Shown here one piece after another: positions 8,739 through 18,428 of a stretch of DNA of 64,000 bases. Location: assembly GCF_025148125.1 (NCBI RefSeq), contig NZ_CP102267.1, positions 2,800,501 through 2,864,500 on the forward strand, given 5' to 3'. Both the position numbers and the translations under genes were made by a program. The DNA is from Blautia wexlerae DSM 19850. GTDB taxonomy: Bacteria; Bacillota; Clostridia; Lachnospirales; Lachnospiraceae. The notes under the pieces are model-generated. The model saw only the letters and a program-made list of their open reading frames with translations, was not told the origin of the DNA and did no database searches. Positions within the stretch are counted from its first letter, which is position 1, and every line of letters starts with the position of its first letter.

Positions 8739-9932
8739 TTATCTAAGAGCCAATGCAGGCTCTAATTTTGCTGCTTTCAATGCTGGTAATAATCCGCCCA
8801 ATAATGCTGTAAGCACAGACACAGCAACTGCAACAACAGCAACGCTGATTGGATAACTCGGTGTTCCCACCGGGGAATCCACAGGGAGCAACGCTCCAAT
8901 ACAATGCACCAAAATCAGCGAAATCAAAATAGCTGCAAGGCAAACGAATATTGATAAAATCAACTGTGAGCCTAAAACCAATGCCACAATATTTGTTCGT
9001 GAAGCACCTATCGCTCTGCGGATCAGCAACTCATGTGTGCGCTGTTCCAATGAAGATAGTCCGATATTGATCTGCCCTAATACGGAAACAAACAGCAACA
9101 AAAGCGAAGTAACCAAAAGCCCTAATTGCAGTATGGACAATACCGAATCATAGGTATCTCCAATATCACTCCGCCCAGCACTTTCCCAGTAACCGCCAAT
9201 GGTATCAGTCAAAATGTCGCCAAGGGCAGAATGTATCTGTTCGATTGTCAGTCCTGTTGTGGGATGCCAATACACATTTGCATTTTGTACTTGCCACATT
9301 GCTGGTGCGAAATTGAGGATCGCCGCAGAATCCGCATAGATAGTCGGAAAATCCCTGCCATCGTTTACTACTCCGACAATATTGAATGGGGTTAACGAAA
9401 GTGTGCTTTTTACATTTCCTGCAGCATAGGGCGAATCATTAAAATAGTTTTTAGCTTCTTTGTTTATGACCACTTCAAGCGAGCCGCCCTCACTCGAAGG
9501 CTCTAACCATCTACCGGATGTCATTGGAAGATTATAGACTTGACTATATGCCTCCGTGGTGCAAACTAAATCAAAAGCCATCAGGTTTTGGTAAACATCA
9601 TTCGGCGGTATTGGCGTTAAATCTTTCATTGGTGCAAATCGAATATCTTCTCCCATAGAAAAAGTAACAGCGGCTACATCATCAATGGCTTCAAATCTCT
9701 GGAATAATTGTTCCATTTTATTTCTATCGTGAAAATCGGATTCCGTTATCACGAATGAGTAAGTAGGTGACCAGCCATATACCTGTGCGTTTACGAAAAT
9801 CAAATACTCCCGTCCAAGCGTACCAACTAATACCGATCCAAGCATTGCGATAATGCCTACAAGCATTGAAACACTTGTCAGAATACTTCTAAGTGGAGAC
9901 AGACGAAGGTCTTTAAGTATCATTTTTAGCAC
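8739..9932 (-). CDS. MacB/FtsX-type ABC transporter permease
   Basis: The 397-residue protein has one N-terminal membrane helix (LTSVSMLVGIIAMLGSVLVGTL), a large extracytoplasmic MacB-type periplasmic core domain (residues 45-270) and three C-terminal helices with the FtsX domain (HELLIRRAIGASRTNIVALVLGSQLILSIFV). With the ATPase upstream and the lipid-anchored adaptor it forms a MacAB-like extrusion module, typically for peptides. It overlaps the ATPase gene by 20 bases. Confidence 0.9.
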   Translation of the reverse strand: MLKMILKDLRLSPLRSILTSVSMLVGIIAMLGSVLVGTLGREYLIFVNAQVYGWSPTYSFVITESDFHDRNKMEQLFQRFEAIDDVAAVTFSMGEDIRFAPMKDLTPIPPNDVYQNLMAFDLVCTTEAYSQVYNLPMTSGRWLEPSSEGGSLEVVINKEAKNYFNDSPYAAGNVKSTLSLTPFNIVGVVNDGRDFPTIYADSAAILNFAPAMWQVQNANVYWHPTTGLTIEQIHSALGDILTDTIGGYWESAGRSDIGDTYDSVLSILQLGLLVTSLLLLFVSVLGQINIGLSSLEQRTHELLIRRAIGASRTNIVALVLGSQLILSIFVCLAAILISLILVHCIGALLPVDSPVGTPSYPISVAVVAVAVSVLTALLGGLLPALKAAKLEPALALR

Positions 9933-10626
9933 AAGTTATCCTCCCTCCATCCATTTCAAAAATCGTATCACAGGTATCTGCAATATCAGGATCGTGCGTA
10001 ACCAACAGCAGCATAATTCCATTTTCTTTTACGACGCTGTGCAACAGTTCCATAATCTGCGTTCCCGTCTTTTTATCCAACGCTCCCGTAGGCTCATCAC
10101 ATAAAATGGCTTCCGGAGATACTGCAAGCGCCCTTGCGATTGCAACTCTTTGTTGTTCACCGCCGGACAAATTGATTGGGTAATCATTTTCCTTGCTTTC
10201 TAAGCCGACACTTTTTAGCAAGCCTGTAATTATCTCGTGACGCTGTTTGGCGGTAAACGACTTTTTGGCATAGAGTAGGGGTAATTCGATATTTTCCCAT
10301 ACCCGCAAGTGCTTAATCAGAGAGTAGTTCTGAAATACAAATCCGATATTATTGGCTCGCAGTATAGACAGATCACGGTCTTTCAAAGCAGAAATAGATA
10401 TACCATCATAAAGGTACTCGCCCTCATATTCCCGATTTAACAAGCCAATAATGGATATAAGGCTTGTTTTGCCTGAGCCGGACTTTCCGACAATGGCATA
10501 ACTGCGCCCTCGTTGCAATTCCATATTAGCGTTGGTTACTGTTGTCAGCATATCGCCATTATTCAATTTGACGCTTGCTTTCAAATCCTTTATTTTGATT
10601 AAAGTCTTTTCGGAAATTCCTTTCAT
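9913..10626 (-). CDS. ABC transporter ATPase (LolD/MacB class)
   Basis: Complete nucleotide-binding domain: Walker A VGKSGSGKTS, Q-loop VFQNYSL, signature NLSGGEQQR, Walker B AILCDEPTG, and H-loop THD. The start is taken at ATG 10626, with GAGGGGG as ribosome site inside the end of the adaptor gene, rather than the in-frame start at 10650. It powers the permease encoded next. The class is the three-gene adaptor-ATPase-permease export type. Confidence 0.92.
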   Translation of the reverse strand: MKGISEKTLIKIKDLKASVKLNNGDMLTTVTNANMELQRGRSYAIVGKSGSGKTSLISIIGLLNREYEGEYLYDGISISALKDRDLSILRANNIGFVFQNYSLIKHLRVWENIELPLLYAKKSFTAKQRHEIITGLLKSVGLESKENDYPINLSGGEQQRVAIARALAVSPEAILCDEPTGALDKKTGTQIMELLHSVVKENGIMLLLVTHDPDIADTCDTIFEMDGGRITCAKNDT

Positions 10627-10630
10627 TTTA

Positions 10631-11488
10631 TCAAATCCCCCTCGGATCAAGGTTTGGCGGAGTAGCAGAAACTACATCGCCCTCCTCTAAGCCGGACAGT
10701 ATTTCTATATTGGCTCCGTCTGTCACACCCAATGTCACTTTTGTTTCCACTCTTTCTCCATTCGGAGTAATTACAGTAACCAATCCCGTCCCTTGTCTAC
10801 CCGCTATTACCGACAGCGGCAATATAAGGACATCATTTCTCGTTGTCGCCGTTATGACTACCGTTGCACTTTGCCCCGATTTCACATCGACTGTTTGACT
10901 GATCAAGCATTGCAGAATGCCCTCTTGCGGCACGATTCCCGTAAACGCATTTTCATCTGCGGCAGGCGACACCACGGCAATCATATCGGTTGGTCCTACA
11001 CCATCATATACTTGAAATTTTGCTTTCAACTCTGCATACTCCGGTAAGGTACTCAAAAAATTATCTGCCTCTACATTGAGGGCAAATCCTGTATAATGCA
11101 CTATCGCTACGGGATAATTACTCGGTACGCTTTCATTGGATGGGGCAATAGAGGTAATTGTACCATCCACCGGAGATTTCAATTCTTTGCCGTTCACAGT
11201 TCCAATAATTTGCCCGGCAGTGATTTTTTCTTCTAATTCTACCGCTGTATTAAATATGCCATTTTCGGGTGAGGAAATAATAAACGGTACTGCCGGAACA
11301 ATAGTCGTTTGCGTTGAAACGGTTGGAGTAATTGTCCCTCGTACAACTGATACCGTTTTTTCTGCGGATGTTGCGCTATCTGTAAGATTGTTTTCGTCTG
11401 TCTGCCCAATTGCAGAGCAGGCAGATAGCGTAAATACAAGAAACAAAATAGAACATAGCAGCATTTGTTTTCTTAGCAACTTCATCAT
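10631..11488 (-). CDS. HlyD/MacA-type membrane-fusion lipoprotein
   Basis: A lipoprotein signal (LLCSILFLVFTLSACS, lipobox LSAC) is followed by barrel-sandwich halves (VPFIISSPENGIFNTAVELEEKITAGQIIG and LKSPVDGTITSI) and a C-terminal barrel and membrane-proximal domain ending GLEEGDVVSATPPNLDPRG. It is the adaptor subunit of the MacAB-like module, anchored on the outer face of the membrane in Gram-positives. First of the export genes; a 130-base gap separates it from the kinase gene. Confidence 0.88.
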   Translation of the reverse strand: MMKLLRKQMLLCSILFLVFTLSACSAIGQTDENNLTDSATSAEKTVSVVRGTITPTVSTQTTIVPAVPFIISSPENGIFNTAVELEEKITAGQIIGTVNGKELKSPVDGTITSIAPSNESVPSNYPVAIVHYTGFALNVEADNFLSTLPEYAELKAKFQVYDGVGPTDMIAVVSPAADENAFTGIVPQEGILQCLISQTVDVKSGQSATVVITATTRNDVLILPLSVIAGRQGTGLVTVITPNGERVETKVTLGVTDGANIEILSGLEEGDVVSATPPNLDPRGI

Positions 11489-11622
11489 TCCTCCTTATGC
11501 TGTATCACAAAAAATACGAGCCTCTATCTTGATACTTTTATTGTACCAAAACAAAAGCCCGTATTTTCTTGATTGCTCGTAAGATATTCCTCTTTTTTTC
11601 TATGCAAATTCTTACAATTTTC

Positions 11623-12708
11623 CTACGCCAACGGCAAAGTAATTGAAAACTTGTTTTGATCCTCTTGGCTCTCTGCAACGATTGTACCATTGTGTAGTTC
11701 AACAATCTGCTTTGCAATCGCCAAACCTAATCCAGCTCCTCCACTGCTTGTACTTCTCGCTGCGTCAAGCCGATAAAACTGCTCGAAAATCCTGTTTAAC
11801 TTTTCTTCCGGCAGAGTATCGCCGTGGTTACAAAAAATAATGCTGACCGTATCTTCCTGACATTGTGCGCTGATCGTGATATCCGTATTTTCAAAACTGT
11901 AGATAACCGCATTTCTCAAAAGGTTATCAAAAACACGCTGAATTTTGTCTGCGTCACATCGAAGCATTATATCATCATCAACACAAAGATTACATTGCAA
12001 ATTCTTTGATTTGAGCATAGGCTTAAATTCATATACAAGTTGCTCCAGCAGGCGAGTTAAATTGATTTTCGTGTATTGTAATGTAATATCGTATATATTG
12101 AATCGTGTTATCTCGAAAAACTCGTTAATCAGATCCTCTAACCGTTCTGCCTTACCAAGAGTGATTGAAAGGTACTTTTCTCGAAGTTCCTTTGAGATTT
12201 GCGACTCATCACGCAGTAAAGTAAGATACCCGATTACAGAAGAAAGCGGTGTTTTCAAATCGTGTGCAAGATACATAATCAGGTCATTTTTTCGCTGCTC
12301 ATTTTCTTTTGCAAGCCTTGCATTACTTTCAGCCTCTTGTTTTAACTGATTGATGTTAGCGGCGATTTCACTCAACTCCGGGGACATTTCAATGTAACTG
12401 ACATTCTGATCGAACATTTTTCCTGTCGCAGCCTGTACCTCGTACACATAGGCGACTACTTTTTTCAAAAGTAGGTATGTCAAGTATATAATACAGCCAC
12501 CCCACACGATTACAGCCACTATATAAAGATATACTGTTCTGTAATATAAGTAATAATACAAAACATACTTGCGGAGAATTTCCTCTGCCATAATTCCTAA
12601 AAGAAAAGTACCGCCAAAAATAAGCACAGAGCAAATCGCACATTGAATTACATACCCTTTGAACAAGGTAGAGAGCAGATAGTTTTTTTCTTTTTTATTC
12701 AATTTCAT
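11623..12708 (-). CDS. VanS-like sensor histidine kinase
   Basis: Two membrane helices (residues 16-38 and 58-82) flank a short extracellular loop, then HAMP-like linker, dimerisation box MYLAHDLKTPLSSVIGYLTLL with the phospho-acceptor His, and ATPase boxes N (DNLLRNAVIYS), G1 and G2 (GGAGLGLAIAKQIV). The H-box strongly resembles VanS of vancomycin operons. The short sensor loop suggests it detects a cell-wall antibiotic or peptide at the membrane. It overlaps the regulator gene by 14 bases. Confidence 0.92.
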   Translation of the reverse strand: MKLNKKEKNYLLSTLFKGYVIQCAICSVLIFGGTFLLGIMAEEILRKYVLYYYLYYRTVYLYIVAVIVWGGCIIYLTYLLLKKVVAYVYEVQAATGKMFDQNVSYIEMSPELSEIAANINQLKQEAESNARLAKENEQRKNDLIMYLAHDLKTPLSSVIGYLTLLRDESQISKELREKYLSITLGKAERLEDLINEFFEITRFNIYDITLQYTKINLTRLLEQLVYEFKPMLKSKNLQCNLCVDDDIMLRCDADKIQRVFDNLLRNAVIYSFENTDITISAQCQEDTVSIIFCNHGDTLPEEKLNRIFEQFYRLDAARSTSSGGAGLGLAIAKQIVELHNGTIVAESQEDQNKFSITLPLA

Positions 12709-13396
12709 ACCCTACCCCCCAAACAGTTTTAATGAACTTCGGATTTTTTGAAGGTTCATTCAATTTTTCCCGAAGCCGCCCAATGTGCGCCATTACCGTA
12801 TTGTTACTGTTGCGAAGATACTTTTCTTTCCACACGGCTTCAAATAATTCCTCCGAGGCGACAACTTTACCCTGATGTTCGCACAGATACCACAGAATAG
12901 AAAACTCCAACGGAGTCAAGGCTATTTCTTTGCCATACAAGTAGCACTTGTGGCTGACTCTGTTTATCAGTAGACCTCTGATGTCATACTCGTCTTTTTC
13001 TTCGGATTGGCTCAAATTAGGACTGTTATAGCTCTGATAACGCCTTAATTGCGTCTTTACTCTTGCCACAACCTCTAAAGGATTAAACGGTTTCGTTATA
13101 TAATCATCCGCACCAATCGTAAGCCCCATAATCTTGTCGCTATCCTCAATTTTGGCGGTAAGCATAATAATAGGGAAGTAAAACTTTTCCCGAATTTTTT
13201 GGCAAAGTCGAAAACCATCAATATCCGGCAGCATAATATCAAGTATCGCTAAATCAATCTGCGACTGTTTGATACATTTCATCGCCTCTAACCCATTATA
13301 ACATTTATATACTGAATAACCATCGTTACTCAAATACACTTCAAGCAGATCAACGATTTCTTTTTCGTCATCCACAATTAAAATCTTCTTGTTCAT
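12695..13396 (-). CDS. VanR-like response regulator
   Basis: The 233 residues comprise an intact receiver (KILIVDDEKEIVDLLEVYL, phospho-acceptor in LAILDIMLP, ITKPF Lys) and an OmpR winged helix (LTPLEFSILWYLCEHQGKV, NNTVMAHIGRLREKL, IKTVWGVGYEIE). By motif-level comparison it is close to VanR of VanA-type operons (for example IDLAILDIMLP and GLTIGADDYITKPF). No vanH, vanA or vanX genes are present, so it more likely controls the adjacent export module and carboxypeptidase. First gene of the two-component pair. Confidence 0.93.
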   Translation of the reverse strand: MNKKILIVDDEKEIVDLLEVYLSNDGYSVYKCYNGLEAMKCIKQSQIDLAILDIMLPDIDGFRLCQKIREKFYFPIIMLTAKIEDSDKIMGLTIGADDYITKPFNPLEVVARVKTQLRRYQSYNSPNLSQSEEKDEYDIRGLLINRVSHKCYLYGKEIALTPLEFSILWYLCEHQGKVVASEELFEAVWKEKYLRNSNNTVMAHIGRLREKLNEPSKNPKFIKTVWGVGYEIE

Positions 13397-13401
13397 TGAT
13401 C

Positions 13402-13614
13402 CTACACCTCATTTTCGGGTACGGCTTCCATTATGTCGCCAAAATCACACTCTAAGTATTCGCATATATTCAACAGCACGGGAAGGGTAACATTTTCATT
13501 TTTTCCGAGTTTCGCAAATGTACTTTTGCTTGCCCCGACCGCTTCTCGTAATTGACTCTTTTTCATTCCCTTGTCAATCAGAAGTTTCCAAAGTTTGTTG
13601 TACCGTACTTTCAT
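13402..13614 (-). CDS. Small XRE-family regulator
   Basis: The 70-residue helix-turn-helix protein (MKVRYNKLWKLLIDKGMKKS, then QLREAVGASKSTFAKLGKNENV) ends with a domain typical of the HTH_26 group. The ATG at 13614 is preferred over the upstream in-frame start at 13632 because GGAGG lies 8 bases before it. It ends 5 bases before the response-regulator start, so it heads the operon and may be its local repressor. Confidence 0.88.
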   Translation of the reverse strand: MKVRYNKLWKLLIDKGMKKSQLREAVGASKSTFAKLGKNENVTLPVLLNICEYLECDFGDIMEAVPENEV

Positions 13615-13772
13615 TTCCGCACCTCCACCCAAATATAGTTTGTATTATAGCACTTTGAGAGTGAAATCGCAATTATTAAGTCTGTATTTTGAGACTTTTA
13701 GTTTTCAAACCGGCACAATATCTTTCTGATATGTAATCCAACCGCCTGCAAAATGCAGGCGGCTTGTGTATT

Positions 13773-14963
13773 TTAATAGGCAGGTGCGCCGTAGCCAAGA
13801 ATCTCGTAATAACCGATAGAATACTCATTGACTCGGCAACTGTCGCCGGAGTTGCCCTCGACCGTATAAACCTTGCCGTCTTCGACCTTTTGAACAATAC
13901 CCGTATGGTCGGATAATCCATCCTGACCACTTTCGTCTGCCCAATCGAAGAAAATAATCATTCCGGGGGCAGGCTCGGCGCTGCCATCCAGCCATTGTCC
14001 ACGATCCTTAAACCATTGTACTCCGTTGACACAGCCTGCATATTTTGGGATAACTCCAGCGTCGATATAGCCGCACTCGTTGGCACACCAAGATACAAAG
14101 CAAGCACACCATTCTACACGGGAGTTAAAACCGTACCACGACCAATACGGCTGACCGCCCACATTGCCAACCAGAGAGAGTGCAACGGTCACGATCTGTC
14201 CGTCGCCGCCTGTAATGCCGTAAAGCACCTGTGACCAAAGGTAATTGTTTTCATCTGCAAGCAGTTCAGCGAGGTAGCCTTTCTGTTCTTCGTTAAAACC
14301 ATATTGCGCCGCCATTTCCTCGGCAGTCTTGTGGCTGACGGTAATATACAGATAGGTTTGTGTGACCGTGCTTTCAGTTTCCACGATATTACCGTGTCCG
14401 TCATCGGTTTCGGTAATAACTGTTTCGGTCTTGCTCTCTGTTCGGGAAGATATTTGATTCATCTCCCAAAAGATGTCTTTTAAGAGTTGCTTTTTGCCAT
14501 CGTCCATTGTGGCAACCTCTTGGGGGTTATCTTGATCCGTATTCGTTTTTACAGAGTAAACGGCAAGCACCTCTTTCCAAACGGCTCTGCTGCCACTCAT
14601 TTCAAGAACATCATAGGATACCGAGTTCTTTTCCTCTTGCAGCTTGGTATCGTATTCGGTATTGATTTCCTGCACAACGGTCTGCATACTCATTCCAGTG
14701 CCGGAATCTTCGTCTGAGAAGAAAATGCCAAATACTGAGCCGAGGATCATACCAATCAGGCAAATCACGATAATAACCAAAACCGCCACCCAGCCGCCTG
14801 CGGCGATAGCGGCAATCAAGGCTTTCGTTCCGGCAATAATCGCTTTAATGGCAAGTGCGGTCGCTTTGGCAATCGCCTTTACCGTAACCACGGCGGCTTT
14901 TGCCGCAGCCCTTGCCGCTTGTGCTGCTCTCTGTGCAGTTTTAACCGTAATGATTGAATCCAC
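13773..14963 (-). pseudogene. CHAP-domain conjugative hydrolase, N-terminus replaced
   Basis: The protein has an Ala/Lys-rich stretch (residues 8-50), one membrane helix (GGWVAVLVIIVICLIGMILG), an extracellular linker and a C-terminal CHAP domain with catalytic Cys in WCACFVSWCAN and His in SDHTGIVQ. Family members of Tn1549-like elements carry a longer cytoplasmic N-terminus. Here sequence homology begins at TVKTAQ and the DNA before it belongs to the 21-residue repeat gene, so translation could only begin at the GTG at 14963, which lacks a strong ribosome site. Confidence 0.75.
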
Positions 14964-15251
14964 CTAAAAATCCTGGATTGCTATGCCCCCGCTTATGCCC
15001 CTTGTCATCATAATGGTTTAAACCGCCAAAGAATCCTGGTCGACTCTCACCTACTTTATGCCCGTTATTGTCATAATGATTCATACCACCAAAAAAGGAA
15101 GGCGAACTATGTCCGATTTTCTTTCCATTTGCATCATAGTCGTTCATACCACCAAAGAATCCTGGTCTGCTCTCGCCTACTTTTTTCCGTTTGCATCATA
15201 ATGGTTTATGGATCCAAAGAATCCTGGTCTGCTATATCCTTTTTTACTCAT
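14941..15251 (-). pseudogene. 21-residue tandem-repeat protein, frameshifted and truncated
   Basis: Start ATG at 15251 follows GGAGGGTGAC. The product would read MSKKGYSRPGFFGSINHYD and then four tandem 21-residue units of the form N-H-Y-D-x-N-G-x-K-x-G-x-S-x-P-x-F-F-G-G-[ML], encoded by 63-bp repeats. A missing A in the run near 15194 causes a stop after ANGKK; the other units continue in the next frame down to 14941. The last unit breaks off at NHYG, where CHAP-gene DNA begins. The function is unknown; the repeats are rich in Gly and aromatic residues with no signal peptide. Confidence 0.75.
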
Positions 15252-15446
15252 AATGTCACCCTCCTGACTCTATTAGCCTCTTGTTTGATCTCAGAATAAC
15301 ACACTTTTCTCATTTGGAAGTCGCATAACAGGCGACATTCTTTTATCGCATTTACATTCATTATACCATTTATAATTCTTCCGACAATACGCAATAAAGC
15401 CGGAAGCCACGTTATCATCCACGACCTCCGACTCGTTCTGCTTATT

Positions 15447-17396
15447 CTACACTGTCCTTACACCCAAATCAACTCCTCTCTCCGTTTTATCTTTTCCCTG
15501 CTTTTCTTGAATAATCCTCTTATTGATCTCAAGCCGTTCATGAATGGATAATTTCTTATCTTTTCCATCTACCGCCTGCTTCTGCTGTGCCGGTTTTCTA
15601 TCTGTTTTTCCTACATCCTTAACAACTTCATTCGCTTCGGTACTTGTTACCCTCTCATCTGCTCTTCCTTCATATCTTTCTGCTATCTGCTGTTCTCATC
15701 TCTCCTTCACACCTTTTTCCTCCAGATTGCAAAAACTCTGCAGATACGGAAGCACATGATTCTGCATGTCTGTCAGATCTTCCATATACTTTTGGAACTC
15801 TTCACTTCCTTTGCCTTTCTGGTAATTGATCCAATACTCATCTGTAAGCTTCATTTCATTATCATACTTCAACTGACTCACAATACCGCCATGTCCATTT
15901 CCAATATCCATTGACTTCTTAAAATGATGCAGCATCTGTTCACCTTTTTCCGCATAATATACAGTCACATATATCTTTGCAATTTTTGTAGGTTCCTCTG
16001 TCTTCGGATCACGTTTTGCATACCATTCTTTATCCATTTCTGCTGTTTTTGCATCCAGCTCAGACAGCTTCTGACATCTTGGATTCATGAGATCACTTTC
16101 TTCACAATAGTTTACATACACCATTGGTTCCATATCCTTTAGAAGTTCAGGTTCATAGGCTTTCAGTCTTTCAATCAATACTCCTGCACGAACAGACAGA
16201 TCGCATTCTTCGTCTACAATATCCTTCAGATATGAAATATAGGAATGAATATTTCCACTTCTCAAATCCAGCATTACTTCCTGCACCGTATTTTCTCCCC
16301 TCTCCACATTATCTCGATACTCATACGGATCAAAAGCTTCTGCAATCTCATCCAGTGCCTCTGCCAGCTGTTCTGTGGTCATTTTCTCAGGATACATTGC
16401 TTCTCGAACATCCCTCATCGGTACATACTTGTAGTCCGGCAATGCTTCATGAATTTTCTCGATCCCTTCCCGTACCAGTGCAAGTTCTCCATAAAATCGA
16501 ACATCATCCATCAGATTTCCGAATACGGTATTCCCTTTAACGATCGCAAATTCGGCTTCATCATAGTAACTGTCTTCCGGATCACGATAAATAATTCCCA
16601 TTGAGCATCCCAGATACGCAGTTTTAGGATTCTCCCTATATTTTTCATAGACCGCAGCAATCTGATTAACATCGGTACTTTTTTCATAAGCTCCCATATC
16701 ATGGAACTCATCACATTCTGTGGCGAAATATTCCAGATAAGGCTCTTTCTTCGGTGGCATATTATTAAGGACGTTATCAATCATGTTATAATTCGCCTCT
16801 TCCAGTTCCTCCACCTTTGCCAAAGGCTTATATTCGCCCTGGCTTTTCTGAATCTCTGCCATTACAACTTCATCCATTTCTTCTACTTTTTCCATCAACT
16901 GATCATAATCTCCACGGATGCGTTCTCCAGTCCAGCCTTCGTCTTCCAGAAGTTCCTCTGCCGCTTCTTCAATAGAAATTTGATCATTTTCATAGACGCC
17001 ACCATCCATCAGACGAAAATCTTCATCGTAAAACGAATAATCATATCCTTCTTCTGTTCTCTGAATAGCAAAGTAACGTTCTCCTACCTCATATGCCAGT
17101 TCACTAAGAACCTGTTCTTCCAGATTCAGGAAAGAATCCAGCTGTTCAAAACTGATACTGTCTACAAAATGAGCGGTTACTTTTTCCCCGTCATTCAGAA
17201 CTATGATATCACTGACAGACAGGGAATGCCCACGGAAATCTTCCGGTCTATCAATGTTGAACCTTTCAAAAATATCATCCAGTGACATATTTCCCGATAA
17301 TTCCCCAACATAGACCAGCTTATAATCTTCTTTTTTTATCTGCATACCATCAAGTGGCTGTAAGGAAATGGGAGTTGCTCTTTTTTTAGATGGCAT
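15447..17396 (-). pseudogene. YodL-domain ICE protein with in-frame TGA
   Basis: The first 566 codons contain a YodL domain at residues 25-95 (KLVYVGELSGNMSLDDIFERF, HSLSVSDIIVL) and a long acidic part typical of Tn1549-like accessory proteins. A TGA at 15696-15698 ends it after GVKER, but the same frame stays open for 82 more codons to TAG at 15447, ending KLSIHERLEINKRIIQEKQG, which looks like the genuine tail. A Trp TGG to TGA change is the simplest cause. It overlaps parA by 11 bases. The function in the element is not known. Confidence 0.75.
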
Positions 17397-18171
17397 CTTT
17401 CAGCACCTCCTCCGTCACTCTCCGATAAGCTTCTGTAGCTTTGCCTTTCGGATCATAAGAGAAAATACTCTGTCCTTCTCTGACTGCTTCCTTCATTCTT
17501 ACAGAAAATGGAATATAATTATCAAAGATATGAATTTGACTTCCATATACATTTCTGAGAAGTTCCATGTTATTTCTGGCATCATTCGTATGAGCATCGA
17601 CCATCGTAAACAAAATACCTCCGACTTGCAGCTTCGGATTAATCTGCTTACGGACCTTACCGATTGTTTTTAACAACTGCTGCAATCCTTTGATTGGCAG
17701 GTAGGATGCTTCAACTGGAATGAGGACTTCATCTGATGCAGCCAGCGCATTAATCGTAATCATTCCCAATGATGGCATACAATCAATGATGACTACATCA
17801 TATTGATCTTTGATACCATATAAAATCTGTTTCAATACATATTCTCTACTCATTGCATTTACCAACTGTACTTCCGTACCTGCCAGTCCAATGTTAGAAC
17901 AGATAATGTCTATCCCCTCTGCCTGATGTCTGATAAAACATTCGGAAGGAATATCTTCATCTTTCATTACAGCATCCATAAGAGCAGTAAGTGTTTCATT
18001 ACTGTCATCACAATCACGATATCCAAATCCTGCGGATACATCAGACTGTGGATCGGCATCTACAATCAACACTTTCATATTCTTTTGTGCTAATCCTACT
18101 GCTAAATTAGCTGTACATGCGGATTTTCCCGTTCCCCCTTTTTGGTTTACAATAGAAATAATTCTAGCCAT
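17386..18171 (-). CDS. parA: ParA/Soj-type partition ATPase
   Basis: The 261-residue ATPase has the deviant Walker A (VNQKGGTGKSACTANLA), Walker A' (VVIIDCMPSLG) and Walker B-type strands of the ParA/MinD family. Such proteins stabilise plasmids and excised conjugative elements with a ParB partner. No parB gene is visible here; the neighbouring YodL protein is the only partner in the unit. Upstream lie three copies of a 13-mer that could be its target or operator. Confidence 0.92.
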   Translation of the reverse strand: MARIISIVNQKGGTGKSACTANLAVGLAQKNMKVLIVDADPQSDVSAGFGYRDCDDSNETLTALMDAVMKDEDIPSECFIRHQAEGIDIICSNIGLAGTEVQLVNAMSREYVLKQILYGIKDQYDVVIIDCMPSLGMITINALAASDEVLIPVEASYLPIKGLQQLLKTIGKVRKQINPKLQVGGILFTMVDAHTNDARNNMELLRNVYGSQIHIFDNYIPFSVRMKEAVREGQSIFSYDPKGKATEAYRRVTEEVLKDAI

Positions 18172-18205
18172 TTTTCATCACCTTTCATCGTCATCAATCA
18201 AAAAG

Positions 18206-18400
18206 AGGACTGAATTAGACATCCGGAATCTATATTCCGTGCGAGCTAATTCAGTCCTATAATTACAATAATTCTGTTGTTTTTACTCTTGTCTTACACA
18301 AATCCATTTCCAGTCTGAATCTGTAATAATTCATATTCTGGAATGACAGCGCTGCTTTATTTTTCCCTTTTCAGGAAATTAAAAATAAGGACTAAATTAG
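18206..18400. repeat. Three copies of AGGACTRAATTAG upstream of parA
   Basis: The 13-mer occurs at 18206-18218 (aggactgaattag), inverted at 18246-18258 (ctaattcagtcct) and again direct at 18388-18400 (aggactaaattag, one change). The first two form a perfect 13-bp palindrome whose loop holds a second stem, cggaat-ctat-attccg. The cluster fills the gap between the parA start and the element's right end at 18458. It may be a partition site, an operator or a recombinase binding array. Confidence 0.6.
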
Positions 18401-18428
18401 TGCAACCCCTTGTATTTACTGGAGTTTT

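Noticed and set aside
7124..13396. A complete vancomycin resistance operon
   Set aside because: VanR/VanS-like proteins and a carboxypeptidase are present but no vanH, ligase or vanX gene exists in the window, and the carboxypeptidase is a serine enzyme, not a zinc VanY.
14941..15251. CRISPR-like array
   Set aside because: The 63-bp repeats are contiguous, in coding phase and without spacers.
16701..17285. Plus-strand open frame of 194 codons
   Set aside because: Antisense to the YodL gene; very hydrophobic and Phe-rich, no start signals.
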